Assembly (NCBI GenBank): GCA_017854585.1
Contig: JAFMHK010000005.1
Location: forward strand, 10,908-74,907
Direction: 5' to 3'
DNA length: 64,000 bases
Origin: Paracoccaceae bacterium
Lineage (GTDB): Bacteria; Pseudomonadota; Alphaproteobacteria; Rhodobacterales; Rhodobacteraceae
A model generated the notes under the pieces. That model saw nothing but the letters and a program-made list of their open reading frames with translations. It made no database searches and was not told the origin of the DNA. The position numbers were made by a program, and so were the translations under genes. Below are positions 47,950-57,122 of this stretch, piece after piece (position 1 is the stretch's first letter; each line of letters starts with the position of its first letter).

Positions 47950-48402
47950 ATGAGACGCATTCCAACAGCCCCACTTGTCCTTGGCCTTTCCGGCCTGATC
48001 CCATTCCTATGGGGGGCGCTGACCCATGTTGTCGGTCCCTTGGCCGATTGGTCGGCGGCAGCATTGGGCGCACGGTTCACCGGGCAGATGATCCTGCAGG
48101 GCTACGGGATCGTCATTCTGGCCTTTATGTCCGGTGTGATCTGGGGCTTTGCCACGCGCGCGTCGGGCCGGTTTGCCGTGGCCGCCTATGTCGCCTCGGT
48201 GCTGCCCGCGCTCTGGGCATTCTTCATGGGAACCGGGCCCGCCGGACCCGCCCTGCAGGCCCTCGCCATCGGCTTTGCCGCCCTGATCGCGCTGGATGTT
48301 GTCTTCTGGCGGATGCGGTTGACGCCGCCATGGTGGCTGTCGCTTCGTCTTGTCCTGACCGCCATCGTGGTGGCCTGTGTGTCTGTGGGGGCCTATGCCT
48401 GA
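47950..48402 (+). CDS. DUF3429 membrane protein
   Basis: This 150-residue protein has five hydrophobic segments. [41 protein letters not shown] and [28 protein letters not shown] match the DUF3429 pattern, a family of unknown function. It overlaps the start of rnhA by 8 nt, and rnhA overlaps the TRIC gene, so the three form one unit. Confidence 0.82.
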   Translation: MRRIPTAPLVLGLSGLIPFLWGALTHVVGPLADWSAAALGARFTGQMILQGYGIVILAFMSGVIWGFATRASGRFAVAAYVASVLPALWAFFMGTGPAGPALQALAIGFAALIALDVVFWRMRLTPPWWLSLRLVLTAIVVACVSVGAYA

Positions 48403-48844
48403 ACTTTTCGCCTACACCGACGGCGCATGCTCGGGGAACCCCGGGCCCGGTGGCTGGGGTGCGCTCTTGATTGCGCGCGATGGCGACAAGGTCGTCAAGA
48501 CCCGCGAACTCAAGGGTGGCGCACCGGACACCACCAACAACCGGATGGAACTTCTGGCCGCGATCAACGCGCTGGAGGCGTTGGAGCGCCCCTCCAAACT
48601 GACTGTCATTACCGACAGCGCCTATGTGAAGGGCGGCATCACCGCGTGGCTGCACAGCTGGAAGCGGAACAACTGGAAGACATCCACCCGCAAACCCGTC
48701 AAGAACGAAGACCTCTGGCGCAGGCTGGATGAAGCGAATGCCCGCCATGACGTGACGTGGAAATGGGTCAAGGGCCACGCTGGCCACCCCGAGAACGAGC
48801 GCGCCGATGAACTGGCGCGCGCTGGTATGGCGCCCTACAAATGA
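48395..48844 (+). CDS. rnhA: Ribonuclease HI
   Basis: It degrades the RNA strand of RNA-DNA hybrids. The 149-residue protein has all four catalytic carboxylates: Asp9 in [16 protein letters not shown], Glu52 in NRMELLAA, Asp74 in [10 protein letters not shown] and Asp138 in ENERADELA, plus the KGHAGHPEN loop. The start lies inside the end of the DUF3429 gene. Confidence 0.97.
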   Translation: MPELFAYTDGACSGNPGPGGWGALLIARDGDKVVKTRELKGGAPDTTNNRMELLAAINALEALERPSKLTVITDSAYVKGGITAWLHSWKRNNWKTSTRKPVKNEDLWRRLDEANARHDVTWKWVKGHAGHPENERADELARAGMAPYK

Positions 48845-49464
48845 CGACCGTCTTCGCACTCGATTATGCCGCCGCCCTCGTTTTTGCGCTGTCGGGCGCG
48901 CTGGTCGCCTCCCGCGCGCAGTTGGACCTTATCGGGTTTGCCTTTCTCGCCAGCCTGACCGCGTTGGGGGGCGGGACGGTGCGGGACCTGCTGCTGGACC
49001 GAAACCCGGTCTTCTGGATCGCCGACCCCACCCCGCTGGCCATCGCCTGCGGGGCGGCGGTGGTGGTATTTTTCACCGCCCATCTGCTTGAAAGCCGCAT
49101 GACGGTGCTGACATGGTTGGACGCGCTGGCCCTGCCCATCGCCGTTGCCGCCGGTGTCCGTGCGGCAACCGACATGGATCAGACCGTGCCGATCATTCTG
49201 CTGATGGGGGTCGCCACAGGGTGTTTCGGCGGCCTGCTGCGCGATGTGGTCGCCAACGAAGTTCCGCTGTTGATCAAACCCGGCAAGCTTTACGTGACCG
49301 CCGCGCTGGCAGGGGCCGCCGCCGCCATCATCGCCGCGAAAATCTGGAGCGGAGAAGCCGCGCCGCTGATTGCCTGCCTTGTGACCACATTTGCGCTCAG
49401 GGCCGGATCGCTGGCGTTCGGATGGCGGTTGCCGATCTACAAACCGCGCGCGCCAAGGGGCTGA
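48841..49464 (+). CDS. TRIC-type (UPF0126) membrane channel protein
   Basis: This 207-residue protein has about seven hydrophobic segments and an internal repeat: [20 protein letters not shown] in the first half and [19 protein letters not shown] in the second. Prokaryotic homologues are trimeric, monovalent-cation (TRIC) channels. It overlaps rnhA by ATGA. The physiological role in bacteria is uncertain. Confidence 0.9.
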   Translation: MTTVFALDYAAALVFALSGALVASRAQLDLIGFAFLASLTALGGGTVRDLLLDRNPVFWIADPTPLAIACGAAVVVFFTAHLLESRMTVLTWLDALALPIAVAAGVRAATDMDQTVPIILLMGVATGCFGGLLRDVVANEVPLLIKPGKLYVTAALAGAAAAIIAAKIWSGEAAPLIACLVTTFALRAGSLAFGWRLPIYKPRAPRG

Positions 49465-49473
49465 TCGCCCCGG

Positions 49474-49755
49474 CTATCGCCGCCGCCGCGCGTCCTCGGC
49501 CCGCTTCTGCCGCCGCCGATAGGCAAGTTCCGTGGGGATCAGGATCAACGCCGCGCTCGCGCCGATGATCGCGTCCACACCCGGAGACCCAAAGCTCAGC
49601 CCGAACATCACGCGCAACATGAACAACGTGATCACAGCACCCAAGGCGATGATCACAGACGGGATAATCCCGTTGTGGGACCAGCCCCACCGCTCGAACA
49701 CGACGCCGACGATACCGGCAATCATCAACGATCCGAAGAATGCGAAAAAGCCCAT
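49474..49755 (-). CDS. Small membrane protein of unknown function
   Basis: This 93-residue protein has three hydrophobic segments (FFGSLMIAGIVGVVFE, IIPSVIIALGAVITLFMLRVMFG and VDAIIGASAALILIPTELAY), with a very basic tail ending RRRR. It starts one base after the fmt stop, so it is cotranscribed with the def/fmt genes. No family is recognised. Confidence 0.7.
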   Translation of the reverse strand: MGFFAFFGSLMIAGIVGVVFERWGWSHNGIIPSVIIALGAVITLFMLRVMFGLSFGSPGVDAIIGASAALILIPTELAYRRRQKRAEDARRRR

Positions 49756-49756
49756 C

Positions 49757-50668
49757 CTAGTCCTTTCCCAGAACCGTGCCGGGGGGCAGGTCGGCCCCCC
49801 TCAAAAATGCCTCCGCCGACATGCGCCCCTTGCCTTCGGGCTGCACCTCGGTGATCTCTACCGCGCCCTGCCCACAAGCCACCGCAAGACCACTCAGAAC
49901 CGTCCCCGGCGCACCGGACCCATCGGCCAGACGCGACCGCAGAAACTTTACCCGTCGCCCCGCAATCATGGCCCACGCCCCCGGAAAAGGCGAGAGGCCA
50001 CGGATCAGCCGATCAACCTCGGTCGCAGGGCGCGTCCAGTCCACCCGCGCCTCCGACTTGTCGATCTTGGCGGCATAGGTCACGCCATCGGCGGGCTGCG
50101 CTTGGGGGGCAAGCGTGTCCAGCCGCGCCAACGCCTCCACAATCGTTTCAGCCCCCAACGCGCTCAGCCGGTCGTGCAGGTCTCCAGTGGTGTCCTCGGC
50201 GGCGATGCTCACGCGACGTTCCAGCAGGACCGGCCCGGTATCCAGACCCGCCTCCATCTGCATGATCCCCACGCCGGTTTCCGAATCGCCCGCCATGATC
50301 GCGCGGTGAATGGGCGCGGCACCGCGCCACCGGGGCAGCAGGCTGGCGTGGATGTTCAGGCACCCGTGCGCGGGCGCATCCAGCACCGCTTGCGGCAAGA
50401 TCAGGCCATAGGCCACGACAACGCCGATATCCGCCGCCAGCGCCGCAAATGCGGCCTGCGCCTCGGGTGATTTCAGGCTGACGGGATGGCGCACCGGCAG
50501 GCCCAGTGCCTCGGCCCGCGCCTGCACCGGGCTGGGGCGGTCCTTCTTGCCCCTGCCGGCGGGGCGGGGCGGCTGGCAATAAACGGCGCAGATGTCATGG
50601 CCCGCTTCCACCAACGCATCCAGCACCGGCACCGAAAAATCAGGCGTGCCCATGAATACGATTCTCAT
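49757..50668 (-). CDS. fmt: Methionyl-tRNA formyltransferase
   Basis: It formylates initiator Met-tRNA. The 303-residue protein starts [20 protein letters not shown], has [16 protein letters not shown], the catalytic block [20 protein letters not shown] (Asn and His), and [17 protein letters not shown]. The C-terminal tRNA-binding domain ends at LPPGTVLG. It follows three deformylase-like genes in the same direction, the standard def-fmt partnership. Confidence 0.97.
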   Translation of the reverse strand: MRIVFMGTPDFSVPVLDALVEAGHDICAVYCQPPRPAGRGKKDRPSPVQARAEALGLPVRHPVSLKSPEAQAAFAALAADIGVVVAYGLILPQAVLDAPAHGCLNIHASLLPRWRGAAPIHRAIMAGDSETGVGIMQMEAGLDTGPVLLERRVSIAAEDTTGDLHDRLSALGAETIVEALARLDTLAPQAQPADGVTYAAKIDKSEARVDWTRPATEVDRLIRGLSPFPGAWAMIAGRRVKFLRSRLADGSGAPGTVLSGLAVACGQGAVEITEVQPEGKGRMSAEAFLRGADLPPGTVLGKD

Positions 50669-50715
50669 GCGTGCACCGGCGGGCTGATCCGTCCCGCGCG
50701 CGCCCGAACCGGCGG

Positions 50716-51207
50716 TCACGCCCGTTTCCTCGCCTTTTTCAACAGCATGTCGCGTTTCATCCGGCTCAGCCGGTCGAAATACATCTTGCCGTCCAGATGG
50801 TCGATCTGGTGCTGCACGCTGGTCGCCCAAAGCCCGACGAAATCCTTGCGCACCGTGATGCCATGGTTGTCCATGTAGGTCACCATCACCGCGCGCGGAC
50901 GGGTGATCGTGGCGCTTGAACCCGGCAGGTTCGGGCTGGCTTCCTCGTGATCGCGCGGCTCCACGCTTGCATGCAGGATTTTCGGGTTCGCCATGCGGAT
51001 CGCCTTGCCGCGTTCATTGCTGGCGTCCACCACCGCAAGGCGCAGCATGACGCCGATCTGCGGCGCGGCCAGACCGACACCCGGCATCGCGTCCATTGTC
51101 TCGATCATGTCGTCCCAGATGGCGCGCACATCATCGGTGATCTCCTCCACCAGCGCGCAGGGCGTCCGCAACCGTCTATCCGGCCACATGACAAAGGGGC
51201 GGTTCAT
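50716..51207 (-). CDS. Peptide deformylase homologue lacking metal and catalytic residues
   Basis: This 163-residue member of the deformylase fold keeps motif 1, [12 protein letters not shown]. In motif 2 the usual EGCLS is replaced by EASPNLPG, so the metal-binding Cys is gone. Motif 3 is QHQIDHLDG instead of QHEIDH, so the catalytic Glu is Gln. It cannot be a normal deformylase. A regulatory, scaffold or substrate-binding role is possible. It overlaps the second homologue by 4 nt and is followed by fmt. Confidence 0.85.
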   Translation of the reverse strand: MNRPFVMWPDRRLRTPCALVEEITDDVRAIWDDMIETMDAMPGVGLAAPQIGVMLRLAVVDASNERGKAIRMANPKILHASVEPRDHEEASPNLPGSSATITRPRAVMVTYMDNHGITVRKDFVGLWATSVQHQIDHLDGKMYFDRLSRMKRDMLLKKARKRA

Positions 51208-51668
51208 GCCGCAGCCTCGGTCCGGTCGATACACAGGATCCCGTCAAGATGGTCCAGTTCGTGCTGGGCGATCCGTGCGGCGGCCCCTTCCAGATCGGCG
51301 CTGTGCCGGATGCCCTTGGCGTCTTGCCATGCCAGCGTGATCGCCACCGGGCGGCGCACCAGACATGGCGTATCGGGGATGGACAGGCAGCCCTCCTCGC
51401 CCGCAGCCGCCACTGCGGATGCCACGATGATTTGCGGGTTCACACAGACCACCGGGCTTGGTGTGCCGTCTTTCCACGTCGCGTCCATGACGAACACACG
51501 CTCTGGCACACCCACCTGCGGCCCGGCCAGCCCGCGACCGGGGGCCGCATACATCATGTCCAACATGTTCTGCGCCAACCCGGCCAGACGCGCATCGAAC
51601 AGCGTGACAGGCGCGCAGACCTCGCGCAGGATCGGGTCAGGATACAACCGGATCGACAGCCCGTTCAT
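51204..51668 (-). CDS. Peptide deformylase homologue with altered motif 1
   Basis: This 154-residue protein keeps EEGCLSIPD (metal Cys) and QHELDHLDG (two His and Glu), so the metal site and catalytic Glu are intact. Motif 1 reads GRGLAGPQVG where GxGLAAPQ is expected, with Ala to Gly beside the catalytic Gln. The C-terminal helix is short and ends at IDRTEAAA. It may be active, perhaps on other substrates. It overlaps both neighbours by 4 nt. Confidence 0.88.
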   Translation of the reverse strand: MNGLSIRLYPDPILREVCAPVTLFDARLAGLAQNMLDMMYAAPGRGLAGPQVGVPERVFVMDATWKDGTPSPVVCVNPQIIVASAVAAAGEEGCLSIPDTPCLVRRPVAITLAWQDAKGIRHSADLEGAAARIAQHELDHLDGILCIDRTEAAA

Positions 51669-52189
51669 GCCTTTTCCCGCGCCAGTTCACGCTTCAGCTT
51701 GGTCATCTTGCGGGTGATCATCTGCCGCTTCAGCGGGCGCAGGTAGTCGATGAACAACTTGCCATCCAGATGATCGATCTCGTGCTGGACGCAGGTGGCC
51801 CAAAGCCCGCCGAACGTTTCCTCGTGCAGCTTGCCATCGCGGTCCAGCCAGCTGACCGTGACCTCGCTGGGGCGCTCGACATCGGCGTAGATATCAGGGA
51901 TCGACAGGCAGCCCTCCTCGTAGGTCGACAACACATCGCTGACGGCGACAACCTCCGGGTTGAACATCGCCAGGGGCCGCGGCACGGCATTTTCGCCCTT
52001 TTCGCAATCCAGCACGATCAACCGCGTGCCCACCCCGATCTGTGGCGCGGCAAGCCCGATGCCGGGCGCGCCGTACATCGTTTCCAACATGTCATCAGCC
52101 AGACTGCGCAGATCATCGCTCAGGTCGGCGATGGGATCGGCGCGTTTCTTAAGGCGCGGGTCGGGGTGCAAAAGGATCGGACGTTTCAT
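51665..52189 (-). CDS. def: Peptide deformylase
   Basis: This iron-dependent hydrolase removes the formyl group from nascent proteins. The 174-residue protein has all three motifs in canonical form, [19 protein letters not shown] and QHEIDHLDG, and the basic C-terminal helix seen in type 1B/2-like deformylases. It is the first gene of a def-def-def-fmt run and the one most likely to supply the essential activity. Confidence 0.96.
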   Translation of the reverse strand: MKRPILLHPDPRLKKRADPIADLSDDLRSLADDMLETMYGAPGIGLAAPQIGVGTRLIVLDCEKGENAVPRPLAMFNPEVVAVSDVLSTYEEGCLSIPDIYADVERPSEVTVSWLDRDGKLHEETFGGLWATCVQHEIDHLDGKLFIDYLRPLKRQMITRKMTKLKRELAREKA

Positions 52190-52284
52190 GCACGTTCAGA
52201 TAGGCGAACAGGCGCGCGGTCGCAACGTCTCTTGCACATCCCGCAGCCGCCGCTAGGCTCCGATCCGTAAAAACCGGAGGCGTC

Positions 52285-53469
52285 ATGCAGTTCGATAGAC
52301 AGTTCGATAAAATCCTGCCCCTGCAGGACACACACAGCAATAAGTGGAAAAAAGCCAAGGCCGTTATTGGCATGGACATCGAAGGCGCGATCCCGATGTG
52401 GGTCGCCGACAGCGATTACCCCACCGCATCGTGCGTGACCGACGCCCTGCGCGCCGCCGTCGATTTCGGCGTGTTCAACTATGGCATGGACCGCGATGGC
52501 TACGCCGAGGCCGTCCGCTGGTGGCTGGAAACCCGCCATGACTGGTCCATCGACCCCGATTGGATCGTCACCACCCAAGGTCTCGGCCATGCCATCGCGC
52601 TGTGCATCGACGTCTGGACCGAGCGGGGCGAGGGCGTCGCCTATTTCTCGCCAGTCTACCACGAGTTCCGCCTCAAGACCGAACGCGCCGGACGCACGCC
52701 CGTCGAACTGCCGTTGGCGCTGGTCGATGGCAGATACGAACTTGACCTCGATGCCGCAGATGCCGCGATCACGCCGGAAACCAAGGTTCTCCTGTTCTGC
52801 TCGCCGCAGAACCCCTCGGGGCGGATGTGGACGGCGGACGAAATTCGGCAGGTCGCCGACTTCGCCGCGCGCCATGACCTGATCCTCGTGTCCGACGAAG
52901 TGCACTGCGACCTTGTCTTTGACGGGGCCAAGCACATCCCCACCGACGTGGCCGCCCCCGAACACCGCGACCGGACGATCACGCTCTTTGCCGCCTCCAA
53001 GACGTTCAATCTTGCCGGTCTGCGCATCGGCCAGATGATCATCCCCGATGCGGACCTGCGCGCCAAGGCCGCGGGGCGTCTGACCGCCTTGAACTACGAC
53101 CCCACAAGCCTTGGGGTCACGGGTACCATGGCGGCCTTTTCGCCTGCCGGGAACGTGTGGCTTGGGGAACAGATGGTGCATCTGGCCCGCAACCGGGACA
53201 TCTTTGACACCGGCATCAACGCGATCCCCGGCCTGCACTCCATGCGGCTCGAGGCGACTTACCTGCCTTGGGTGGATTTCTCCGGCACCGGCATGGACGC
53301 AGATGAAATTGCCCGTCGCGTGATGCACGAGGCCAAGGTCGGCCCCGCCCCCGGACATTGGTTCGGCACCGGCGGCGAGATGCACAACCGCTTCAACCTC
53401 GCCGCTCCGCGCAGCGTGATCGAAGATACCGTCGCCCGGTTGCAAGCGGCCTTTGCCGATTTGCAGTAA
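52285..53469 (+). CDS. PatB/MalY-type PLP enzyme, putative cystathionine beta-lyase
   Basis: This 394-residue fold-type I PLP enzyme has the MalY/PatB start NKWKKAKAVIGMDIEGAIPMWVADSDYP, the LLFCSPQNPSGRMW segment, VSDEVHCDLVF with the PLP Asp, and the Schiff-base Lys in LFAASKTFNLAGLRIG. Family members cleave the C-S bond of cystathionine or cysteine conjugates. GGAGG marks the ATG at 52285. The gene is divergent from def and convergent with the SHMT-like gene. Confidence 0.92.
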   Translation: MQFDRQFDKILPLQDTHSNKWKKAKAVIGMDIEGAIPMWVADSDYPTASCVTDALRAAVDFGVFNYGMDRDGYAEAVRWWLETRHDWSIDPDWIVTTQGLGHAIALCIDVWTERGEGVAYFSPVYHEFRLKTERAGRTPVELPLALVDGRYELDLDAADAAITPETKVLLFCSPQNPSGRMWTADEIRQVADFAARHDLILVSDEVHCDLVFDGAKHIPTDVAAPEHRDRTITLFAASKTFNLAGLRIGQMIIPDADLRAKAAGRLTALNYDPTSLGVTGTMAAFSPAGNVWLGEQMVHLARNRDIFDTGINAIPGLHSMRLEATYLPWVDFSGTGMDADEIARRVMHEAKVGPAPGHWFGTGGEMHNRFNLAAPRSVIEDTVARLQAAFADLQ

Positions 53470-53483
53470 CGCCAAAAATCGGC

Positions 53484-53521
53484 GGCGCGCCGGGGTCCAT
53501 CTTTTGTGACCTTGGCGCGCC
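53484..53521. terminator. Hairpin between convergent PatB and SHMT-like genes
   Basis: GGCGCGCC occurs at 53484-53491 and 53514-53521. It is self-complementary, so the two copies pair, with an inner GGTC/GACC stem around CATCTTTTGT. The plus strand has no T-run after it, and the minus strand has AAAAATC further on. It probably acts as a shared terminator. Confidence 0.4.
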
Positions 53522-54828
53522 TACACCGCGTAATGCACCCCGGTGAACCCGGCCCGCATCGCGGCAACCTTGGCGGCCACATCCTCGCCGCGCAGCCCCC
53601 GCGCCATCAACGCCGCCAACGCGCCCGCGTGCTCTGGACCGACGCCGCGCCGGACGATCTCGGGCGAACCCAACCGCAACCCGTTCATGTCGCCCGGCAC
53701 CGCTGCCACCGGCAATCCGATTCCGCTGGCCAGAAAACCGGCCTTGCGCAAAGTCTTTGACGCCGCCTGCCCACCGCCAAACGCGGCGGCATGCAGGGCA
53801 AACTGATGCGACCGGGTCACGCCCCGGCCCGTGCGAAACACCGGCAGCCCCTCTGCCTCCAGCGCCTCGGCCAGCGCGGATGCCGTCGCGACCATGGCCG
53901 CCGCATAGGCCGCCCCGTGTTCGCGCCAATCCAGCAACGTCACCCCCAGCGCCGCAGATTTCGCCGCATCGAAATTCGCCGTCATGCCCGGAAATGCAAT
54001 CGCGTCCAGCCGCTTGGCAATGTCGGCGTCGTTGCTGACGATCAGCCCGCCAGCCGGCCCGCCCAGCGACTTGTAGGTGCTCATCGTCATCAGATGCGCT
54101 CCCTCGTTCAATGGGTTCTTCCACGTGCGGCCCGCGATCATCCCGCATTGGTGCGCCGCATCGAACAACACCTTCGCGCCAACCTCGTCGGCAATCGCCC
54201 GCACCTCGGCCACCGGATGCTCGAACAGGTTCAGACTGCCGCCCACGGTGATCAACCGGGGGCGTTCCGCCTTCGCCAGCGCACGCAATGCCGCCAGATC
54301 CACCGTGAACCCGTCCGCGTCCACCGGCGCGGGCACGGTGCGCAACCCGAACATCCCGGCACACCCATCGGCATGGTGCGTCACATGCCCGCCGATCTCT
54401 CCTGGCGGCGCGATGATCGTGTCACCGGGGCGGCAGGTCGCCATGAATCCATACAGGTTCGCCATCGCGCCCGATGCCACGCGGATCTCCGCAAACCGGG
54501 CATCGAATATCTCTGCCGCCAGTTCCGCCGTGATCACCTCGATCTCTTCGATCGCCTCCAGACCCATCTCGTATTTGTCACCGGGGTAGCCCAGCGATGG
54601 GCGCGACCCGATGCCGGATGCCAAAAGGGCCTCGGCCCGTGGGTTCATCACATTGGCGGCCGGGTTCAGGTTGAAACACTGGCGGTCGTGGATCTCGCGG
54701 TTCGCCTCAGCCAACGCTTCGATCCGTGCCGCCAACACCTCTGATGTCTGGCCCGCCGTCAGGTTGGCAATTCTCTGCACCAGTGCTTCGCAATCTGCGG
54801 GCACCCAATCTCTCGGTTCCAATGTCAT
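53521..54828 (-). CDS. Serine hydroxymethyltransferase-like PLP enzyme
   Basis: This 435-residue member of the SHMT family has GYPGDKYEMGLEAIEEIE, VASGAMANLYGFMA, the PLP aspartate in VLFDAAHQCGMIAG, and the Schiff-base Lys in TMSTYKSLGGPAGG. Canonical GlyA has TTTHKTLRGPRGG, so the His before the Lys is Tyr here and the loop differs. It may therefore act on another substrate, such as an alpha-substituted serine, or as an aldolase. GAAGGA precedes ATG 54828. A LysR-type regulator is divergent, 100 nt away, which suggests inducible control. Confidence 0.85.
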   Translation of the reverse strand: MTLEPRDWVPADCEALVQRIANLTAGQTSEVLAARIEALAEANREIHDRQCFNLNPAANVMNPRAEALLASGIGSRPSLGYPGDKYEMGLEAIEEIEVITAELAAEIFDARFAEIRVASGAMANLYGFMATCRPGDTIIAPPGEIGGHVTHHADGCAGMFGLRTVPAPVDADGFTVDLAALRALAKAERPRLITVGGSLNLFEHPVAEVRAIADEVGAKVLFDAAHQCGMIAGRTWKNPLNEGAHLMTMSTYKSLGGPAGGLIVSNDADIAKRLDAIAFPGMTANFDAAKSAALGVTLLDWREHGAAYAAAMVATASALAEALEAEGLPVFRTGRGVTRSHQFALHAAAFGGGQAASKTLRKAGFLASGIGLPVAAVPGDMNGLRLGSPEIVRRGVGPEHAGALAALMARGLRGEDVAAKVAAMRAGFTGVHYAV

Positions 54829-54928
54829 GGCGGGTCCTTCCTTGAACGACCCGCCCAGATTGCCCGTCTCGACCAAAACCGCAAACCAGATTATCACAAC
54901 ATCACATTAGAAAAACTGAGGGTAGAGA

Positions 54929-55816
54929 ATGGCCATCACCCCGCAGCGTCCCAAGGGCCCGCCCCTCAACGCTCTCCGCGCATTCGAGGCCGCCGCCCGT
55001 CTTGGCGGCTTCGCCCCCGCGGCCGAAGAACTCGGCGTGACCCCCGGCGCCATTTCCCAGCATATCAAGACGCTGGAAGATTGGGCTGGCACGCCCCTTT
55101 TCACCCGCCGCTCGCAAGGCGTGCGTCTGACCCGTGCGGGCACCGACCTGCTGCCGGGCCTGACATTTGCCTTCGATCAGTTGGGCGATGCCGTCCGCCA
55201 CCTCCGCAGCACCCGGCCCCAGCCCGTCGTGCAGGTGGCGGCCCTGCCTTCGGTCGCGCAACTTTGGCTGTCCCCGCGCCTGCCCGCCTTGCGCGCGGTC
55301 CTGCCCGGTGTGGTCCTGTCGGTTACCGCGCTGGAACGCCCGCCCAACCTGACGCGGGAATTGTTCGACCTCAGCGTTTTCCTTCGTCCCCCGGCCGAGG
55401 TGCCATCCGGAATTGTTCTTGCGCCCGACAGCATCTTTCCCGTCTGCGCGCCCGCACTGGCGGCTGGCCTCAGATCACCCGCCGACCTCGCGCACGTCCC
55501 GCTTTTGCATGATGAAACTTGGGGCGAAGATTGGTCGCACTGGGCGCGCGCCGCTGGCGTCCGCTTGCCCAATGTCACCGATGGTCCGCGCTTCTCGCTT
55601 TACGCCCTTGCGCTGGATGCCGCGCGTCAAGGTGCGGGCGTCCTGATGGGCCACGCCTGTCTGGTAGCCGATGCGCTGGCGCGCGGCGATCTGGTTTGCC
55701 CTTTTCCGGGTGACACTGCGACCGGGCTGGCACTGGTCCTTGACCGGCCTTCCGCGTCCGGCACCGATGACCGGCTGGCACCGCTGATCGCGGCCTTGGC
55801 ACACCCCTTGCCCTGA
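54929..55816 (+). CDS. LysR-type transcriptional regulator, GcvA-like
   Basis: This 295-residue protein has an N-terminal winged helix of GcvA type (PPLNALRAFEAAARLGGFAPAAEELGVTPGAISQHIKTLEDWAGTPLF) and an effector-binding domain from about residue 92. GcvA in E. coli controls the glycine-cleavage system. Here the divergent SHMT-like gene is the obvious target, and glycine, serine or a related compound the possible effector (inference). The ATG at 54929 is preceded by GAGGGTAGAGA. Confidence 0.92.
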   Translation: MAITPQRPKGPPLNALRAFEAAARLGGFAPAAEELGVTPGAISQHIKTLEDWAGTPLFTRRSQGVRLTRAGTDLLPGLTFAFDQLGDAVRHLRSTRPQPVVQVAALPSVAQLWLSPRLPALRAVLPGVVLSVTALERPPNLTRELFDLSVFLRPPAEVPSGIVLAPDSIFPVCAPALAAGLRSPADLAHVPLLHDETWGEDWSHWARAAGVRLPNVTDGPRFSLYALALDAARQGAGVLMGHACLVADALARGDLVCPFPGDTATGLALVLDRPSASGTDDRLAPLIAALAHPLP

Positions 55817-55835
55817 TCGCATCTCGCAGTCGCGA

Positions 55836-55875
55836 TATGCATGGGGTGTGCATCGGTTGTGCATGGATTGTGCAT
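55836..55875. repeat. Four direct repeats TRTGCAT with exact 11-bp period upstream of mcl1
   Basis: TATGCAT starts at 55836 and TGTGCAT starts at 55847, 55858 and 55869. The start-to-start distance is 11 bp each time, about one helical turn, while the four bases between the copies are not conserved. The array lies 115-154 nt before the mcl1 ATG and 20 nt after the LysR stop. It looks like an array of protein-binding sites on one DNA face. No known regulator is assigned. Confidence 0.7.
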
Positions 55876-55989
55876 ACCCGGTTTTACAGCTTTCCCACCT
55901 TGCCGCGGCGCAGCACTTGCACCCGTCCGCGCAATATCCTACCCAAGTGGCAATCTGAAACGAAACATCCTTGCGTCGAAAGGTCGTCC

Positions 55990-56949
55990 ATGAGCTTCCG
56001 CCTTCAACCTGCGCCCGTCGCCCGCCCGAACCGCTGCCAGCTGTTCGGACCCGGCTCCAATACCAAGCTTTTCGCAAAGATGGCGGCCTCGGCGGCAGAC
56101 GTGATCAACCTTGATCTGGAAGACAGCGTCGCCCCCGATGACAAACCGCAAGCGCGCGCCAACATTATTCAGGCAATTGGCGATATCGATTGGGGCAACA
56201 AGACGCTCAGCGTGCGTATCAACGGCCTTGATACCCCGTATTGGTATCGCGATGTCGTTGATCTGCTTGAGAAATCAGGGGACCGGCTCGATCAGATCAT
56301 GATCCCCAAGGTGGGGTGTGCATCCGATGTCTACGCCGTCGATGCGCTCGTCACTGCGATTGAAACCGCGATGGGCAGGACGCGGAAGATCAGCTTCGAG
56401 GTAATCATCGAATCAGCCGCTGGGCTTGCCCATGTCGAAGAAATTGCCGCCAGCTCCCCCCGGCTTCAGGCCATGTCGCTGGGCGCCGCCGATTTCGCGG
56501 CCAGCATGGGCATGCAGACCACCGGCATCGGCGGAACGCAGGAAAATTACTATATGCTGCATGGCGATAGCCGCCATTACAGCGATCCGTGGCACTGGGC
56601 ACAAACCGCCATCGTCGCCGCCTGCCGCACCCACGGCGTCCTCCCCGTCGATGGCCCGTTCGGCGACTTTTCCGATGATGACGGCTACCGCGCCCAGGCC
56701 CGCCGTTCGGCCACCTTGGGCATGGTCGGAAAATGGGCCATTCACCCCAAGCAGATCGCCCTCGCCAACGAGGTTTTCACCCCCTCCGACGCAGCCGTGA
56801 CCGAAGCCCGCGAGATTCTGGCCGCGATGGCTGAGGCGACAAAAAATGGCTCTGGTGCAACGGTTTACAAGGGGCGACTGGTCGATATCGCGTCGATCAA
56901 ACAGGCCGAGGTGATCGTGAAACAGGCAGAATTGTTCGCAACGCCGTAA
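55990..56949 (+). CDS. mcl1: L-malyl-CoA/beta-methylmalyl-CoA lyase
   Basis: It cleaves beta-methylmalyl-CoA to glyoxylate and propionyl-CoA, and L-malyl-CoA to glyoxylate and acetyl-CoA, in the ethylmalonyl-CoA pathway. The 319-residue HpcH/HpaI-type barrel is very close to the Rhodobacter enzyme as I remember it: start MSFRLQPAPVARPNRCQLF, ADVINLDLEDSVAPDDK, RINGLDTPYWYRDVV, the metal residues in FEVIIESAAG and LGAADFAASMGMQTTGIGG, and GMVGKWAIHPKQ. The frame opens earlier, but ATG 55990 fits the family. The 11-bp-spaced repeats lie in its upstream region. Confidence 0.94.
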   Translation: MSFRLQPAPVARPNRCQLFGPGSNTKLFAKMAASAADVINLDLEDSVAPDDKPQARANIIQAIGDIDWGNKTLSVRINGLDTPYWYRDVVDLLEKSGDRLDQIMIPKVGCASDVYAVDALVTAIETAMGRTRKISFEVIIESAAGLAHVEEIAASSPRLQAMSLGAADFAASMGMQTTGIGGTQENYYMLHGDSRHYSDPWHWAQTAIVAACRTHGVLPVDGPFGDFSDDDGYRAQARRSATLGMVGKWAIHPKQIALANEVFTPSDAAVTEAREILAAMAEATKNGSGATVYKGRLVDIASIKQAEVIVKQAELFATP

Positions 56950-57122
56950 GGGACGCGAGCTTGCCGCCATTGCGCCGCAAGCGGGCGCTTTGCGCGGCTG
57001 CCGACCCTTGCCGCCGGATCACTTTGATCGCGCCGCCCGCAGTTGCACGTCTTGCCGAGTTGCATCCGAACGCACGCGCCGTCATATATCATTGCGATAA
57101 GGCTTGAGAGGACGTGACGCGC

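Noticed and set aside
55837-55989. N-terminal extension of mcl1 to 55837
   Set aside because: The extension would be translated from the 11-bp repeat array and has no similarity to the enzyme family, which starts at ATG 55990.
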